Source: Mycolicibacterium thermoresistibile (lineage in GTDB: Bacteria > Actinomycetota > Actinomycetes > Mycobacteriales > Mycobacteriaceae). Taken from it: a stretch of 64,000 nt of DNA. Under the pieces are notes generated by a model that saw only the letters and a program-made list of their open reading frames with translations, made no database searches and was not told where the DNA came from. Each line of letters opens with the position of its first letter. Position 1 is the stretch's first letter. Shown here piece after piece: positions 41,401 through 52,100 of this stretch. A program made the position numbers and the translations under genes. The DNA lies in contig NZ_LT906483.1 of NCBI RefSeq assembly GCF_900187065.1, positions 4,774,001 to 4,838,000 on the forward strand, in the 5' to 3' direction.

Positions 41401-44400
41401 CCACCGACTCTCCCGGGCCGGCGCCGTAGACGGCCAGCAGGTTGGCCAGTTCGGTGGCCGCGTCGTCCAGTTCGCCGTAGGTCATCGACCGGCCCTCGAA
41501 GGTGACCGCCACGGCTCCCGGATCGCGGGCCACCTGCCGGGCGAACACCTCCGGAATCGATTCCAGCGCAGGGCTGTCGGCCAACACCGCGCGGTTCGAC
41601 CAGGCGTCGAGTTGTTCGCGTTCAGCGGCGTCGAGCACCTCGATCGCCGACAGTCGCCGGGCCGGATCGCCGACCATCGATTCCAGCACCCGCCGGAACC
41701 GGTCGGCCAGGGCGTCGATCGCGGCGGTGTCGAACACCTCGGTGTCGTATTCGATGCGCAGTCCGAGCTCGTGTCCGGGCAGCGCCATCACCGACAGTGG
41801 ATAGTGGTTGAACTCGCGGTTGGTGAAGCCGGTGACCGCCAGCTCCTGCGCCCCGGAGAACGCACCGGTGTCGATCGGGTAGCTCTCGTAGAGGAACAGC
41901 GTGTCGAACAGCTGGTCGTGCCCGGCGAGGTGGTGGATCTCGGTGAGGGCCAGGTGTTCGTGCTCGAGGGTGTCGTTGTGGGCGTGCTGCAGCTGGGCCA
42001 GCAGATCGGCCACGGTGGTGTCGGCGCCGATCCGGGCCCGCACCGGGATCGTGTTGATCAGCAGCCCCACGATGCGGTCCGCGCCGGGCAGGTCCGCGGG
42101 CCGTCCGGACACCGCGGTGCCGAACACGACGTCGCGCTGACCGGTCATCGCCATCAGCAGGTGCGCCCACGCGGCCTGGAGCACGGTGTTGACCGTGGTG
42201 CGCTGAGTTCGGGCGAGTTCACCTATGGCCGCGGTGGTTTCGGTGTCGATCCGATACGATGCGCTGCCCCGCGGCCCGGCCTGGCCCGGTGGGGCGATCA
42301 GGGTGGGGGTGTCGAAACCGTCGAGCAGTTCCCGCCACGCGGCACGGGCGGCGTCGCGGTCCTGCGCGGCCAGCCAGGTGACGAAGTCGCGGAACCGGGC
42401 CGGCGCCGGCAACCGCTGACCGAAATAGCCGGCGAAGATCTCCTGCAGCAGGATCGGCAACGACCACCCGTCGATCACGATGTGGTGCACCGTCAACACG
42501 AACCGGTGCTCGGTCGCCCCGGTGCGGATCAATGCCGCCCGGAAGGTGGGCCGTTCGGTGAGGTCCCGCACGGCCGCCCGCTCGGCGGCGCACAGCTGCT
42601 GCACCTCGTGTTCGGGGTTCTGATCGTCGCCGCGCAGATCGAGGTAGCGCCACGCCGCCACCGGTTCGGTGGGGATGATCTGCACCGGGTGATCGTGGTC
42701 GGTGCAGAACCGCGCGGCCAGGTTCGGATGCCGGGCGACCACCGCGTGCACCGCGTCGCGCAGGCGGTGCTGGTCGACGACGCCGGCGATGGTCAGGTCG
42801 AGTTGCACGGCGTAGATGTCGTCCGCGGTGGTCCTGGTGACCGCAGAGTGGAAGAGCAGCCCCTGCTGAACCGGGGTGAGCGGCAGGATGTCGGCGATGT
42901 CGTGGCGGTCGGCCAGCTCATCGATCTGCTGCTGGGTGAGCCGGGCCGGCGCGATGTCGGACGGGGTGAGCCCACCACCGCCGCTGCGCACATGCGCGCA
43001 GACACCGCCCAGCGCCTCGAACCACAACCGGCTCAACCGGGCGATCTGCGCCTCGTCGACCAGCGACGGCGCCCACGTCCAGGTCGCCTGCAACACCGGA
43101 CCGTCGGGGCCGGCATCCAGGGTTCCGGCATTCACCTCGACGGTGTGCATCAGCGGCATCCGCACCCGGGAGGCGACCCCGGTCAACTCCAGGGCGTCGG
43201 TGTCGATGCGCCACAGTTCGTCGGGCAGGTCGCCGGCTCCGGCGGCGAGCCGGCCCAGGTAGTTGAACCCGATGGCGGGTTCGGCACCCCCCAACTCGAC
43301 GTCGGGGTTCAGATGGCGCAACAACCCGTAGGTGATTCCGTCAGGAACGCTGCGCAGTTGTTCCTTGGCGGCCTTGACCGCCGCCCCCAACGCGTCCCCA
43401 CCGGTGCGCACCTGCTCCCACGACAACTTCGGAATGGTCAGCGCCACCGGGTATTTGGTGGTGAACCACCCGACCGTGCGGGACAGATCGACACCTGCCG
43501 CCAATTCCTCGGCCCGGCCGTGGCCCTCGACGTCGATCCCGATCGGGCTGTCACAAGCGCCGAGGAACTCCGCCCAGGCCAGCCCGAACGCGATCAACAG
43601 GATGTCCTGCACCCCGGCGTGAAACGCCGCCGGCACCGCCCCCAGCAACTGACGCGTGGTGTCGGCATCCAGCGAGACCGACAACTGTCCGGCGGTGGCG
43701 TAGGTGTCCCGCTCGGGCCGGATCGCCGGCAGCGCCGACGGGGCGGCGATCACCCGCTGCCAGGCCTCGACGTGTTCGACCACCTCCGGGGCACGGGCAT
43801 GGTCGGCCAGCAGCGCCGACCAGCGGGCGAACGAGGTGCCGTTCGCGGGCAGGTCGATCGGTTGACCGGTGCGGTGCTGGGCCCAGGCGATGTTGAGGTC
43901 CTCCACCAGGATCCGCCAGGACACCCCGTCGACCGCCAGGTGGTGGATCATCAGCACCAGCTGACCGCTGCCGCGAGCCCACACCGCGCTGAGCATGACC
44001 CCGGCCGCGGGATTCAACCTCGACCGCGCGGCGATCAACACCTCATCGGTCAGGGTGTCGACGGTGTGCATCACCTCGCGCGCCGATGTCGCGCCGGGTT
44101 CGGGGATGAACAGGGACCAGTCGTCCGTCCCGTCCCCGGCGGTCATCCCCTCGGCGCGCATCCGCAGGGTGGGGTGCCGGTCGATCAGCGCCTGCAGCAC
44201 CGCCACCACATCGGCCTCGGCCGCGGCGGTGTCGGTTCCAGGCGGGGCCTGCAGCACCACGGTCTGGTTGAACTGATCGGTCGGACCGTCGACGCCGCGC
44301 AGCCAGCGCATGATCGGGGTGGCCACCACCGCACCGGTACCGTCATCCGCGACATCGGCCTGCCCGTCGGTGTTCTCCGCGACGTTCTCCGCGACCTCGG

Positions 44401-46198
44401 CCACCGCGCCGACGGTCTGGTGGACGAAGATGTCGCGGGGCCGGCACTGCACCCCCGCCGCCCGGGCGCGGGCCACCACCTGCATCGACAGGATGCTGTC
44501 ACCGCCCAGATCGAAGAACGAGTCGTCCACCCCGACCCGCTCCACCCCCAGCACCTCGGCGAAGATCCCGGCCAGGATCTTCTCGGTGGGCGTGGACGGG
44601 GGGCGGTAATCCGCGGCGGCACTGCGGTATTCCGGCGCCGGCAGCGCGCGGGTGTCCAGCTTGCCGTTGACGGTGAGCGGCAGGGCGTCGAGCATGACGA
44701 TCGCCGCCGGAACCATGTAGGGCGGCAGCCGGTCGGCCAGTTGGGCGCGGGCCTGGACCGGGTCGGCGGTGCCGGTGATGTAGCCGACCAGCCGTTTGTC
44801 CCCCGGCCGGTCCTCACGCGCGATGACCGCGGCCTGGTCCACCCCGTCCAGACGCGCCAGCGCCGCCTGGATCTCACCGAGTTCGATGCGGTAGCCGCGG
44901 ATCTTGACCTGCTCGTCGGCGCGGCCCAGATACTGCAACTGCCCGTCGGCGCCCCAGCGCACCAGATCGCCGGTGCGGTACATCCGGCTGCCCGGCGGCC
45001 CGAACGGACACGCCACGAACCGCGACGCGGTCAACTCCGACCGCCCCACATACCCGACCGCCACCCCGTCACCGGCGATGTACAGCTCGCCGACAACGCC
45101 TTCCGGAGCGGGCCGCAACCCTTGATCGAGCACGAACAGCGCCGCCCGCGGCACCGGGGTGCCGATCGGCACCACCGGGGTACCTGGTTGCAGCGGCCCG
45201 CTCATGGCCGCGTACACGGTCGCCTCGGTCGGGCCGTAGGCGTTGATCATCACCCGCCCGGGCGCCCACCGGTCCACCAGGTCGGTCGGGCAGGCCTCAC
45301 CGGCCACCACCAGCGTGGTGGCGTCCAGTCCCTCGGGGGACAACATCCCGGCGGCGGACGGGGTCTGGCACAGCACGCCGACCTTCTCGGTGATCAGCAG
45401 GTGCCGGAAATCCTCCGGGGAGGTGCCGACCGACTCCGGGACCACGACCAGCCGGCCGCCGTGCAGGAGCGCACCCCAGATCTCCCACACCGAGACATCG
45501 AAGACCAGCGAATGCCATTGCGACCACACCTGTCCCGGCCCGGCGGGCAGGTCGGCGTGCAGCCCGGCCACCAGTTGGGTGACGTTGTGGTGGGTGACCG
45601 CCACCGCCTTGGGCCGCCCGGTGGTGCCGGACGTGTAGGTCAGGTACGCCAGATCGTCGGGTCGCGGGCCGGACGGCGCGGTGACCGGCTGAACCGCGAG
45701 CGCGGGGTCGGCCACATCGAGGACGGGGATGTCGTGACCGTCGAACCGCGACCGCAGGGCCGCGGTGGTCAGCGCGGCGACCGGGGCGGCGTCGGCGAGC
45801 ATGAACCCGATCCGCGCGTCGGGGTGTGCCGGGTCGATGGGCAGGTACGCCGCACCGGTTTTCAGCACGGCGAGGATGGCGATGATCGCCTCGGCCGACC
45901 GCGGAATGAGCAGTGCCACCGACTCGCCCGGCCCGGCTCCGTACGCGATCAGCCGGTTGGCCTGCCGGTTCGCCGCCTCGTTCAGCTCGCGGTAGGTCCA
46001 CGACCGGTCCTCGAAGACCAGGGCGACGGCCTGCGGTGCGCGGATCACCTGTTCCTCGAACAGTGTCGGGATGGTGACCGGGGCGGGACCGGGGTCGGTC
46101 AGGACCGCGCGGTTGCTCCACTCATCGAGTTGATCGTGCTCATCGTCGTCGAGGAGGTCGAATGACAACAGCGTCCGGGTGGTGGGTTCGGCAGTCAT
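38471..46198 (-). CDS. mps2: GPL non-ribosomal peptide synthetase Mps2 (A-T-E-C-A-T-R)
   Basis: A 2,575-residue NRPS. It starts directly with an adenylation domain (TYTSGTTG near 189), so it takes over from the terminal C domain of Mps1. T3 has DLGGDS with the phosphopantetheine Ser at 568, E3 has HHLAVDG near 752, and C4 has HHIVIDG near 1238. A4 follows, then T4 (Ser ~2072), and a terminal reductase (TGATGFLG ~2170, YGNSK). By eye the A3 and A4 codes read DVWCVAAVYK and DVWYVAAIYK, consistent with one small residue type; GPL has D-Ala then L-alaninol, and the reductase explains the alcohol. The ATG overlaps the mps1 stop (ATGA). Confidence 0.94.
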   Translation of the reverse strand: MTAEPTTRTLLSFDLLDDDEHDQLDEWSNRAVLTDPGPAPVTIPTLFEEQVIRAPQAVALVFEDRSWTYRELNEAANRQANRLIAYGAGPGESVALLIPRSAEAIIAILAVLKTGAAYLPIDPAHPDARIGFMLADAAPVAALTTAALRSRFDGHDIPVLDVADPALAVQPVTAPSGPRPDDLAYLTYTSGTTGRPKAVAVTHHNVTQLVAGLHADLPAGPGQVWSQWHSLVFDVSVWEIWGALLHGGRLVVVPESVGTSPEDFRHLLITEKVGVLCQTPSAAGMLSPEGLDATTLVVAGEACPTDLVDRWAPGRVMINAYGPTEATVYAAMSGPLQPGTPVVPIGTPVPRAALFVLDQGLRPAPEGVVGELYIAGDGVAVGYVGRSELTASRFVACPFGPPGSRMYRTGDLVRWGADGQLQYLGRADEQVKIRGYRIELGEIQAALARLDGVDQAAVIAREDRPGDKRLVGYITGTADPVQARAQLADRLPPYMVPAAIVMLDALPLTVNGKLDTRALPAPEYRSAAADYRPPSTPTEKILAGIFAEVLGVERVGVDDSFFDLGGDSILSMQVVARARAAGVQCRPRDIFVHQTVGAVAEVAENVAENTDGQADVADDGTGAVVATPIMRWLRGVDGPTDQFNQTVVLQAPPGTDTAAAEADVVAVLQALIDRHPTLRMRAEGMTAGDGTDDWSLFIPEPGATSAREVMHTVDTLTDEVLIAARSRLNPAAGVMLSAVWARGSGQLVLMIHHLAVDGVSWRILVEDLNIAWAQHRTGQPIDLPANGTSFARWSALLADHARAPEVVEHVEAWQRVIAAPSALPAIRPERDTYATAGQLSVSLDADTTRQLLGAVPAAFHAGVQDILLIAFGLAWAEFLGACDSPIGIDVEGHGRAEELAAGVDLSRTVGWFTTKYPVALTIPKLSWEQVRTGGDALGAAVKAAKEQLRSVPDGITYGLLRHLNPDVELGGAEPAIGFNYLGRLAAGAGDLPDELWRIDTDALELTGVASRVRMPLMHTVEVNAGTLDAGPDGPVLQATWTWAPSLVDEAQIARLSRLWFEALGGVCAHVRSGGGGLTPSDIAPARLTQQQIDELADRHDIADILPLTPVQQGLLFHSAVTRTTADDIYAVQLDLTIAGVVDQHRLRDAVHAVVARHPNLAARFCTDHDHPVQIIPTEPVAAWRYLDLRGDDQNPEHEVQQLCAAERAAVRDLTERPTFRAALIRTGATEHRFVLTVHHIVIDGWSLPILLQEIFAGYFGQRLPAPARFRDFVTWLAAQDRDAARAAWRELLDGFDTPTLIAPPGQAGPRGSASYRIDTETTAAIGELARTQRTTVNTVLQAAWAHLLMAMTGQRDVVFGTAVSGRPADLPGADRIVGLLINTIPVRARIGADTTVADLLAQLQHAHNDTLEHEHLALTEIHHLAGHDQLFDTLFLYESYPIDTGAFSGAQELAVTGFTNREFNHYPLSVMALPGHELGLRIEYDTEVFDTAAIDALADRFRRVLESMVGDPARRLSAIEVLDAAEREQLDAWSNRAVLADSPALESIPEVFARQVARDPGAVAVTFEGRSMTYGELDDAATELANLLAVYGAGPGESVALLMPRSADAIVAILAVLKTGAAYLPIDPAVPAARLEFMLSDAEPIVALTTVELGTRFNGTGVPIIEVDDPAPPMYPSSTLLPPAPDDIAYLIYTSGTTGVPKGVAITHANVTRVLHTLPADLPAGPGKVWSQWHSLVFDVSVWEIWGALLHGGRLVIVPESITGSPDDLHDLLVAEHVDVVYQTPSAAGMLSQRGLDSTALVVAGEACPTDLVDRWAPGRVMINAYGPTEATIYAAISAPLTAGAAVAPIGTPVPTGAAFVLDEWLRPVPPGVVGELYLAGHGIGVGYIGRAELTGTRFVACPFGPPGSRMYRTGDLVRWGADGQLQYLGRADEQVKIRGYRIELGEIQAALADLDGVQQAAVIAREDRPGDKRLVGYITGTADPDQARARLADRLPAYMVPAAVVVLDRIPLTVNGKLDRRALPAPEYQRADRYRAPETAVEKTLTEIFAHVLGLERVGVDDSFFDLGGDSISAMRAVAAINTALDTDVAVRTLFEAPTVRRLSRQLEGGADTAPQGADLGAVTYESVHGATATEVRAADLTLDRFIDAATLRTAADLPRPTGQVQTVLLTGATGFLGRYLLLEWLRRLRRVDDTVICLVRGRSDADARQRLEAVFDTDPALRRHFRELAAERLQVIAGDKGQPNLGLDVQTWRRLAERVDLIVDSAAFVNSVLPYRELFGPNVVGTAELIRFALTAKLKPYNFVSTSDIGRQIEPDLFTEDADIRTISPTRTVDASYANGYGNSKWAGEVLLREAHDLCGLPVAVFRSGMILVDPTYAGQLNVTDTVSRMVLSIVATGVAPKSFYRLGDDGSRQRAHFDGLPVDFVAEAVATLGWQIARTATGSPAGDFRTYHVMNPHDDGIGIDEYVDWLIEAGHPIERIDDFGEWLRRFEAGLHALPERQRQHSVLQMLTLLRQQGGEPQPPEPRHGSDAPADRFEAAVKRAGINGGQGIPHVTPEVIVRYVTDLRQLGLL
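41981..44550. repeat. Tracts of mps2 nearly identical to mps1 (copy A)
   Basis: Several long stretches of the E3-C4 coding region match mps1 almost base for base. Examples are 41981-42207, 42272-42512, 42880-43100, 43205-43670, 43850-44070 and 44275-44550. They are separated by clearly divergent segments. The partner is about 9.08-9.09 kb to the right (51063-53625). Confidence 0.85.
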
Positions 46199-49100
46199 GA
46201 CTTCTCCCTCGTGTCTGCGGTCATGGCCACCAGTACCCGTCGCATTCGGTCGACCAGTCGTCTGATGCGCGCCGCGTCGAACACGGTGGTGTCGAATTCG
46301 ACTCGCAGACCCAGTTCATGGCCCGGCACAGCCTGCACCGAGAGCGGGTAGTGGTTGAATTCGCGGTTGCTGAAGTCGGTGATGGACAGGTCCTGCACGC
46401 CCAGCAGGGCGGCCGCGTCGATCGGATAGTTCTCGAACACGAACATCGTGTCGAACAACTGATCGTGGCCGGTGGCACGGTGGATCTCGGTGAGCGCCAG
46501 GTGCTGGTGGTCCACCGTGTGCGCGAAGTTGTTCTGCAGTTGTTCGAGAATGCCCGCGACGGTGGTCGTCGGGGTGATGGTGGCCCGCACCGGGACGGTG
46601 TTGATCAGCAGGCCCACCATCGACTCCGCCCCGGCCAGTCCGGGTGGCCGGCCGGACACCGCGGTGCCGAAGGCGACGTCGGTCTGTCCGGTCAGCCACA
46701 TCACCACCTGCGCCCACGCGGCCTGCAGCACGGTGCTGACCGTGGTGTGACAGGTGCGCGCCAATTCCCCCAGCGCCCGGGTGGTTTCGGCCGGGATCCG
46801 GAACGAGGCGACGTCGCGCCGTCCGGGCAGCCGGCCGGGCGGCCCCACCAGGGTGGGGGCCTGGAACCCGGCGAACACCTCACGCCAAGCCGCGCGGGCG
46901 GCGTCGTGGTCCTGTTCGGCCAGCCAGCTGACGAACCGGCGGTAGGGCACCGGTGCGGGCAGTCGCTCACCGAAGTATGCGGAGAAGATCTCCTGCAGCA
47001 GAAGGGGTTTCGACCAGCCGTCCAGCACGATGTGGTGGTTGGTCAGCACCAGCCGGTGCTCGTCGGCGGCGGTGCGGATCAGCAGGGTCCGCAGTGTCGG
47101 GGAGTTGGTGAGATCGCACACCGCGGCCCGTTCGGCGGCGCTGAGCTGTTCGATCCCCTCGGCGGGCGCCTCCCCGTCGACGTTCGGCGCGGTCATGTCG
47201 ACGTAGCGCCAGACCGGTTCGGGGTCGGCCGGAAGCACCTGCACCGGTTCAGCGAACTGGTCGTGGAACCGGGCCACCACGTTGGGCCGTCTGCGGATCA
47301 CCCGTCGCACCGCGTCGCGCAGCCGGTCCGGGTCCAGCGGTCCACGCACGGTGAGGTCCAGTTGCACCGCGTAGAGGTCGTGGTTGTCCGGTGCGGCGCC
47401 GGCGTGGAACAACAGACCCTGCTGCAGCGGGGTCAGCGGCAGCACATCGGCCACCGGCTCGCGGCGGGTCAGTTCGTCCAGTTCCTGCTGGGTGAGCCGG
47501 GCCGGCGCGATGTCCGACGGCGTCAGTCCGCCACCGCCGCGCCGCACATGGTGGCAGATGCCGGTCAGGGCGTCGGCCCACAGCCGGCTGACCCGGCTGA
47601 TCTGGTCCTCGCTCAGCACCGACCGGGCCCAGGTCCAGGTCGCGTGCAGCCGCTGCCCGCCGGACCCGTCGTCGGCGTCGAGGATGCCGGCATTGAGTTC
47701 GACGGCGTGGCCCAGCGGGGTGTCCGTCGCCGCGGCGGCCGCGGTGACCGCCACCGCGTCGGAATCGATGCGCCACAGCTCCTCGGACAGGCCGGCGCCA
47801 CCGGCCCCCAGCCGTCCCAGATAGTTGAAGGCGATCGCCGGGTCCGGATCCGGCAGCTGCACGTGCGGATTCAGGTAGCGCAGCAACCCGTAGCCGATAC
47901 CGTCGGGCAGGGCGCGGAGCTGCTCCTTGGCGGCCTTGATCACCGGACCGAGGGCGGCGTCCCCGGCGACGACCTGTTGCCAGGACAGTCCACCGACGGT
48001 CAGCGCCACCGGGTGTTTGGTGGTGAACCAGCCGACGGTGCGGGACAGGTCGACCTCGGCGTCCGGGTGCGAGCCGATGTCTTCGGTCCGGCCGTGTCCT
48101 TCCACGTCGATGCCGATCGGACTGCCCGGCGTATCGAGGAACTCCGCCCAGGCCAGCGCGAACGCGATCAACAGGATGTCCTGCACCCCGGCGTGGAACG
48201 CCGCCGGCACCGCGCCCAGCAACTGACCGGTGGTGTCGGCGTCCACCGTCATCGACAACTGTCCGGCGGTCGCGTAGGTGTCGGCCGTCGGGTCCGGCGC
48301 GGGCAGCGCCGCGGGCACCGCCGCCACCTGTTGCCACACGCCGGCCTGGGCCACCACCTCGGGGGTGTCGGCGTACTCGGCGAGCAGGGTCGACCAGCGG
48401 GCGAACGAGGTGCCGCCGGCGGGCAGGTCGATCGGCTGTCCGGTGTGCCGCTGTCCCCAGGCGATGTTGATGTCCTCGACCAGGATTCGCCAGGACACGG
48501 CATCGACGGCGAGGTGGTGGACGATCAGGGCCAGCCGGCGGGTGTCCGGCGCCCACAGGGCGCGCACCATCGTTCCGGCGGCGGGATCCAGTTCGGCGCG
48601 TGCGGAGCGCAGTTCGTCCCCGGACAACCGGTGCACGGTTCGCAGGCATCCGCGGGCGGTGACGGCTCCGGATTCGGGCACCGTCAGGTTCTCGACGTCC
48701 GCGGCGCGCAGCCGCAGCATCGCGTGCCGGTCCAGCACGGCCTGCAGGATCTCGACGACGTCGGCCTCGGTCACCCCGGCGGGCGCCCGCAGCACGACGG
48801 TCTGGTTGAACTGATCGATCGGGCCCCGGGTGTCGTACAGCCAGCGCATGATCGGAGTGGCGACCACCGGTCCGGTCCCCGCGTCGTCGACCGCGGCATC
48901 GGCGCCGGTGGGCACCGCGACCTGGGCCAGCCGGGCGACGGTGCGTTCGACGAAGATGTCGCGGGGCCGGATGGTCAGCCCTGCCGCCCGGGCGCGGGCC
49001 ACCACCTGCATCGACGAGATCGAGTCGCCGCCGAGGTCGAAGAACGAGTCGTCGACCCCGACCTTGTCGATACCGAGCACCTCGGCGTAGATGCCGGCCA

Positions 49101-52100
49101 GGACCTCCTCGACGGCGTGGGTCGGCGCCCGGTACTGTTCGGCGTCCTGGTATTCCGGCGCCGGTAGCGCCCGGGTGTCGAGTTTGCCGTTGACCGTCAA
49201 CGGCAGGGCGTCGAGCACCACCACCGCGGTCGGCACCATGTAGGCGGGCAACCGGTCGGCGAGTCGGGCGCGGGCCTGATCCGGGTCGGCGGTGCCGGTG
49301 ATGTAGCCGACCAGCCGTTTGTCGCCCGGCCGGTCCTCGCGGGCGATCACCGCGGCCTGCTGCACACCGTCCAGATCGGCCAGCGCGGCCTGGATCTCAC
49401 CGAGTTCGATGCGGTAGCCGCGGATCTTGACCTGCTCGTCCGCCCGGCCGATGTAGTGCAGTTCCCCGCCGGTGTCCCAGCGCACCAGATCGCCGGTGCG
49501 GTACATCCGGGTTCCGGGCGGCCCGAACGGGCAGGCCACGAACCGGGTCGAGGTCAGATCGGAGCGGCTCACGTATCCGGTGGCCAGACCCGCTCCGGCC
49601 ACGTAGAGTTCGCCGACCACCCCGGGTGGCACCGGGCGCAGCCAACCGTCCAGCACGAAGAACGCCAGATGCGGCAGCGGCCGGCCGATCGGGCTGGTGT
49701 TGTCGTCGAGGTCGGCGGCGCCGATCTCCCGGAACGAGGCGTGCACCGTGGTCTCGGTGATGCCGTACATGTTGATCAGCCGCGGCCGTTCCGGATGGTT
49801 CCGCATCCAGGCCGACAGGCGTTGCGGCTCCAGCGCTTCACCGCCGAAGACCACGGTCTGCAGCTGCAGCTGCCGCGCCTGCTCGGGCTGCAGCGAGTCG
49901 GCCGTCTGCAACGCATAGAACGCCGACGGCGTCTGGCTGAGCATGCCGACCTGCTCGGCGGCCAGCAGGGCGTGCAGATCCTCCGGGGACCGCACCACCG
50001 GATCGGGCACGATCACCACCCGTCCGCCGTACAGCAGCGGGCCCCAGATCTCCCACACCGAGAAGTCGAAGGCCAGCGAATGGCACTGGGTCCACACCTG
50101 TCCGGACGCCAGTTCGGCGTCCAGGGCGGACAGCAGGGCGGCGACGTTGCGGTGCGTGACCGCAACACCTTTGGGCACCCCGGTGGTTCCCGAGGTGTAG
50201 ATGATGTAGGCGATGTCGTCCGGCGCCGGGGCCGGTCCGGTGGTGGCGCCGGCCTGTCCGGGCGCCGCCGGGTCGTCGATGTGGATGACCGGCACCCCGG
50301 ATCTGTGCAGCCGCGCGCCGAGCTCGGCGGTGGTCACCGCGACGATCGGCGCGGCGTCGCCGAGCACGAACTCGATCCGGGCGTCGGGATGTGCCGGGTC
50401 CAGCGGCAGGTACGCCGCACCGGTCTTGAGGACCGCCAGGATCGCGGTGACCGCCTCACCGGTGCGGGGCAGCAGCAACGCCACCCGCTCGCCGGGGCGG
50501 GCGCCGCGGGCGGCCAGCACCCGTGCCAGCCGGTTCGCATGCTCGTCGAGCTGACGGTAGGTCCACGCCCGGTCACCGCAGCTCATCGCGACCGCGTCCG
50601 GGGTGCGCGCCGCCTGGGCGGCGAACAGGTCCGGAATGGTGGCCACGTCCGGTTCGGGGCGGTCCAGCACGGAGCTGTTGCCCCAGTCGGACAGCCGGTT
50701 CCGCTCTTCGCTGTCGAGCAGGTCGACGGCGGCCGTCCGCTGGGCCGGATCGGTGGTCATCGCGGTCAGCACCCGCCGCAGCCGGCCGACCAGTGCCTCG
50801 ACATCCGCGGTGTCGAACACCTCGGTGTCGTATTCGATGCGCAGTCCGAGCTCGTCCCCGGGCATTGCGACCACCGACAGCGGATAGTGGTTGTATTCGC
50901 GGCTCTGGAAATCGGTGACCGCAAGGCCTTGCGCCCCGGCCAGCGCCGCCGCATCGACCGGATAGTTCTCGTAGACGAGCAGCGTGTCGAACAGCCGGTC
51001 CTGACCGGCCGCCCGGTGGATCTCGTTGAGCGCCAGGTGCTCGTGCTCGACGATGTCGTTGTGGGCGTGCTGCAGCTGGGCCAGCAGATCGGCCACGGTG
51101 GTGTCGGCGCCGATCCGGGCCCGCACCGGGATCGTGTTGATCAGCAGCCCCACGATGCGGTCCGCGCCGGGCAGGTCCGCGGGCCGTCCGGACACCGCGG
51201 TGCCGAACACGACGTCGCGCTGACCGGTCATCGCCATCAGCAGGTGCGCCCACGCGGCCTGGAGCACGGTGCTGACCGTGGTGCGCTGCGCACGCGCCAG
51301 GTCGGTCAGCGCGCCGGTGAGCTGTCCGGGCAACCGGAAGGACGCGGTCGCACGTGGTCCGGCCTGGCCCGGTGGGGCGATCAGGGTGGGGGTGTCGAAA
51401 CCGTCGAGCAGTTCCCGCCACGCGGCACGGGCGGCGTCGCGGTCCTGCGCGGCCAGCCAGGTGACGAAGTCGCGGAACCGGGCCGGCGCCGGCAACCGCT
51501 GACCGAAATAGCCGGCGAAGATCTCCTGCAGCAGGATCGGCAACGACCACCCGTCGATCACGATGTGGTGCACCGTCAACACGAACCGGTGCTCGTTCGC
51601 CCCGGTGCCGTGGCCGCCGGTGTGGACCAGTGCGGCACGGAACACCGGCTGGTCGCCGAGCGTGCACACCGCGGCGCGTTCCGCCGCGCACCACTGCTCG
51701 AAGTCCGCGCTGTCGTCGAGTTCGACCTGCTGCCAGGCGATGACCGGGTCGGTGGGGATGATCTGCACCGGGTGATCGTGGTCGGTGCAGAACCGCGCGG
51801 CCAGGTTCGGATGCCGGGCGACCACCGCGTGCACCGCGTCGCGCAGGCGGCCGGCGTCCAGTTCGCCGGCGATGGTGATCATCAGCTGCACCGCATAGAT
51901 GTCTGCGGCCGGAAGGTCGGCTTCCGCGGCGAACGCGGTCTGGAAGAGCAGCCCCTGCTGCAGCGGGGTGAGCGGCAGGATGTCGGCGATGTCGTGGCGG
52001 TCGGCCAGCTCATCGATCTGCTGCTGGGTGAGCCGGGCCGGCGCGATGTCGGACGGGGTGAGCCCACCACCGCCGCTGCGCACATGCGCGCAGACACCGC

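Noticed and set aside
41051..46165. A 1,704-codon open frame on the plus strand opposite mps2 (and similar long ones opposite mps1 at 46318-49167 and 49456-52824)
   Set aside because: The translations are His/Arg/Gly/Val-rich with no domains, and lie exactly antisense to NRPS domains with full motifs. High GC removes stop codons from the complementary frame.
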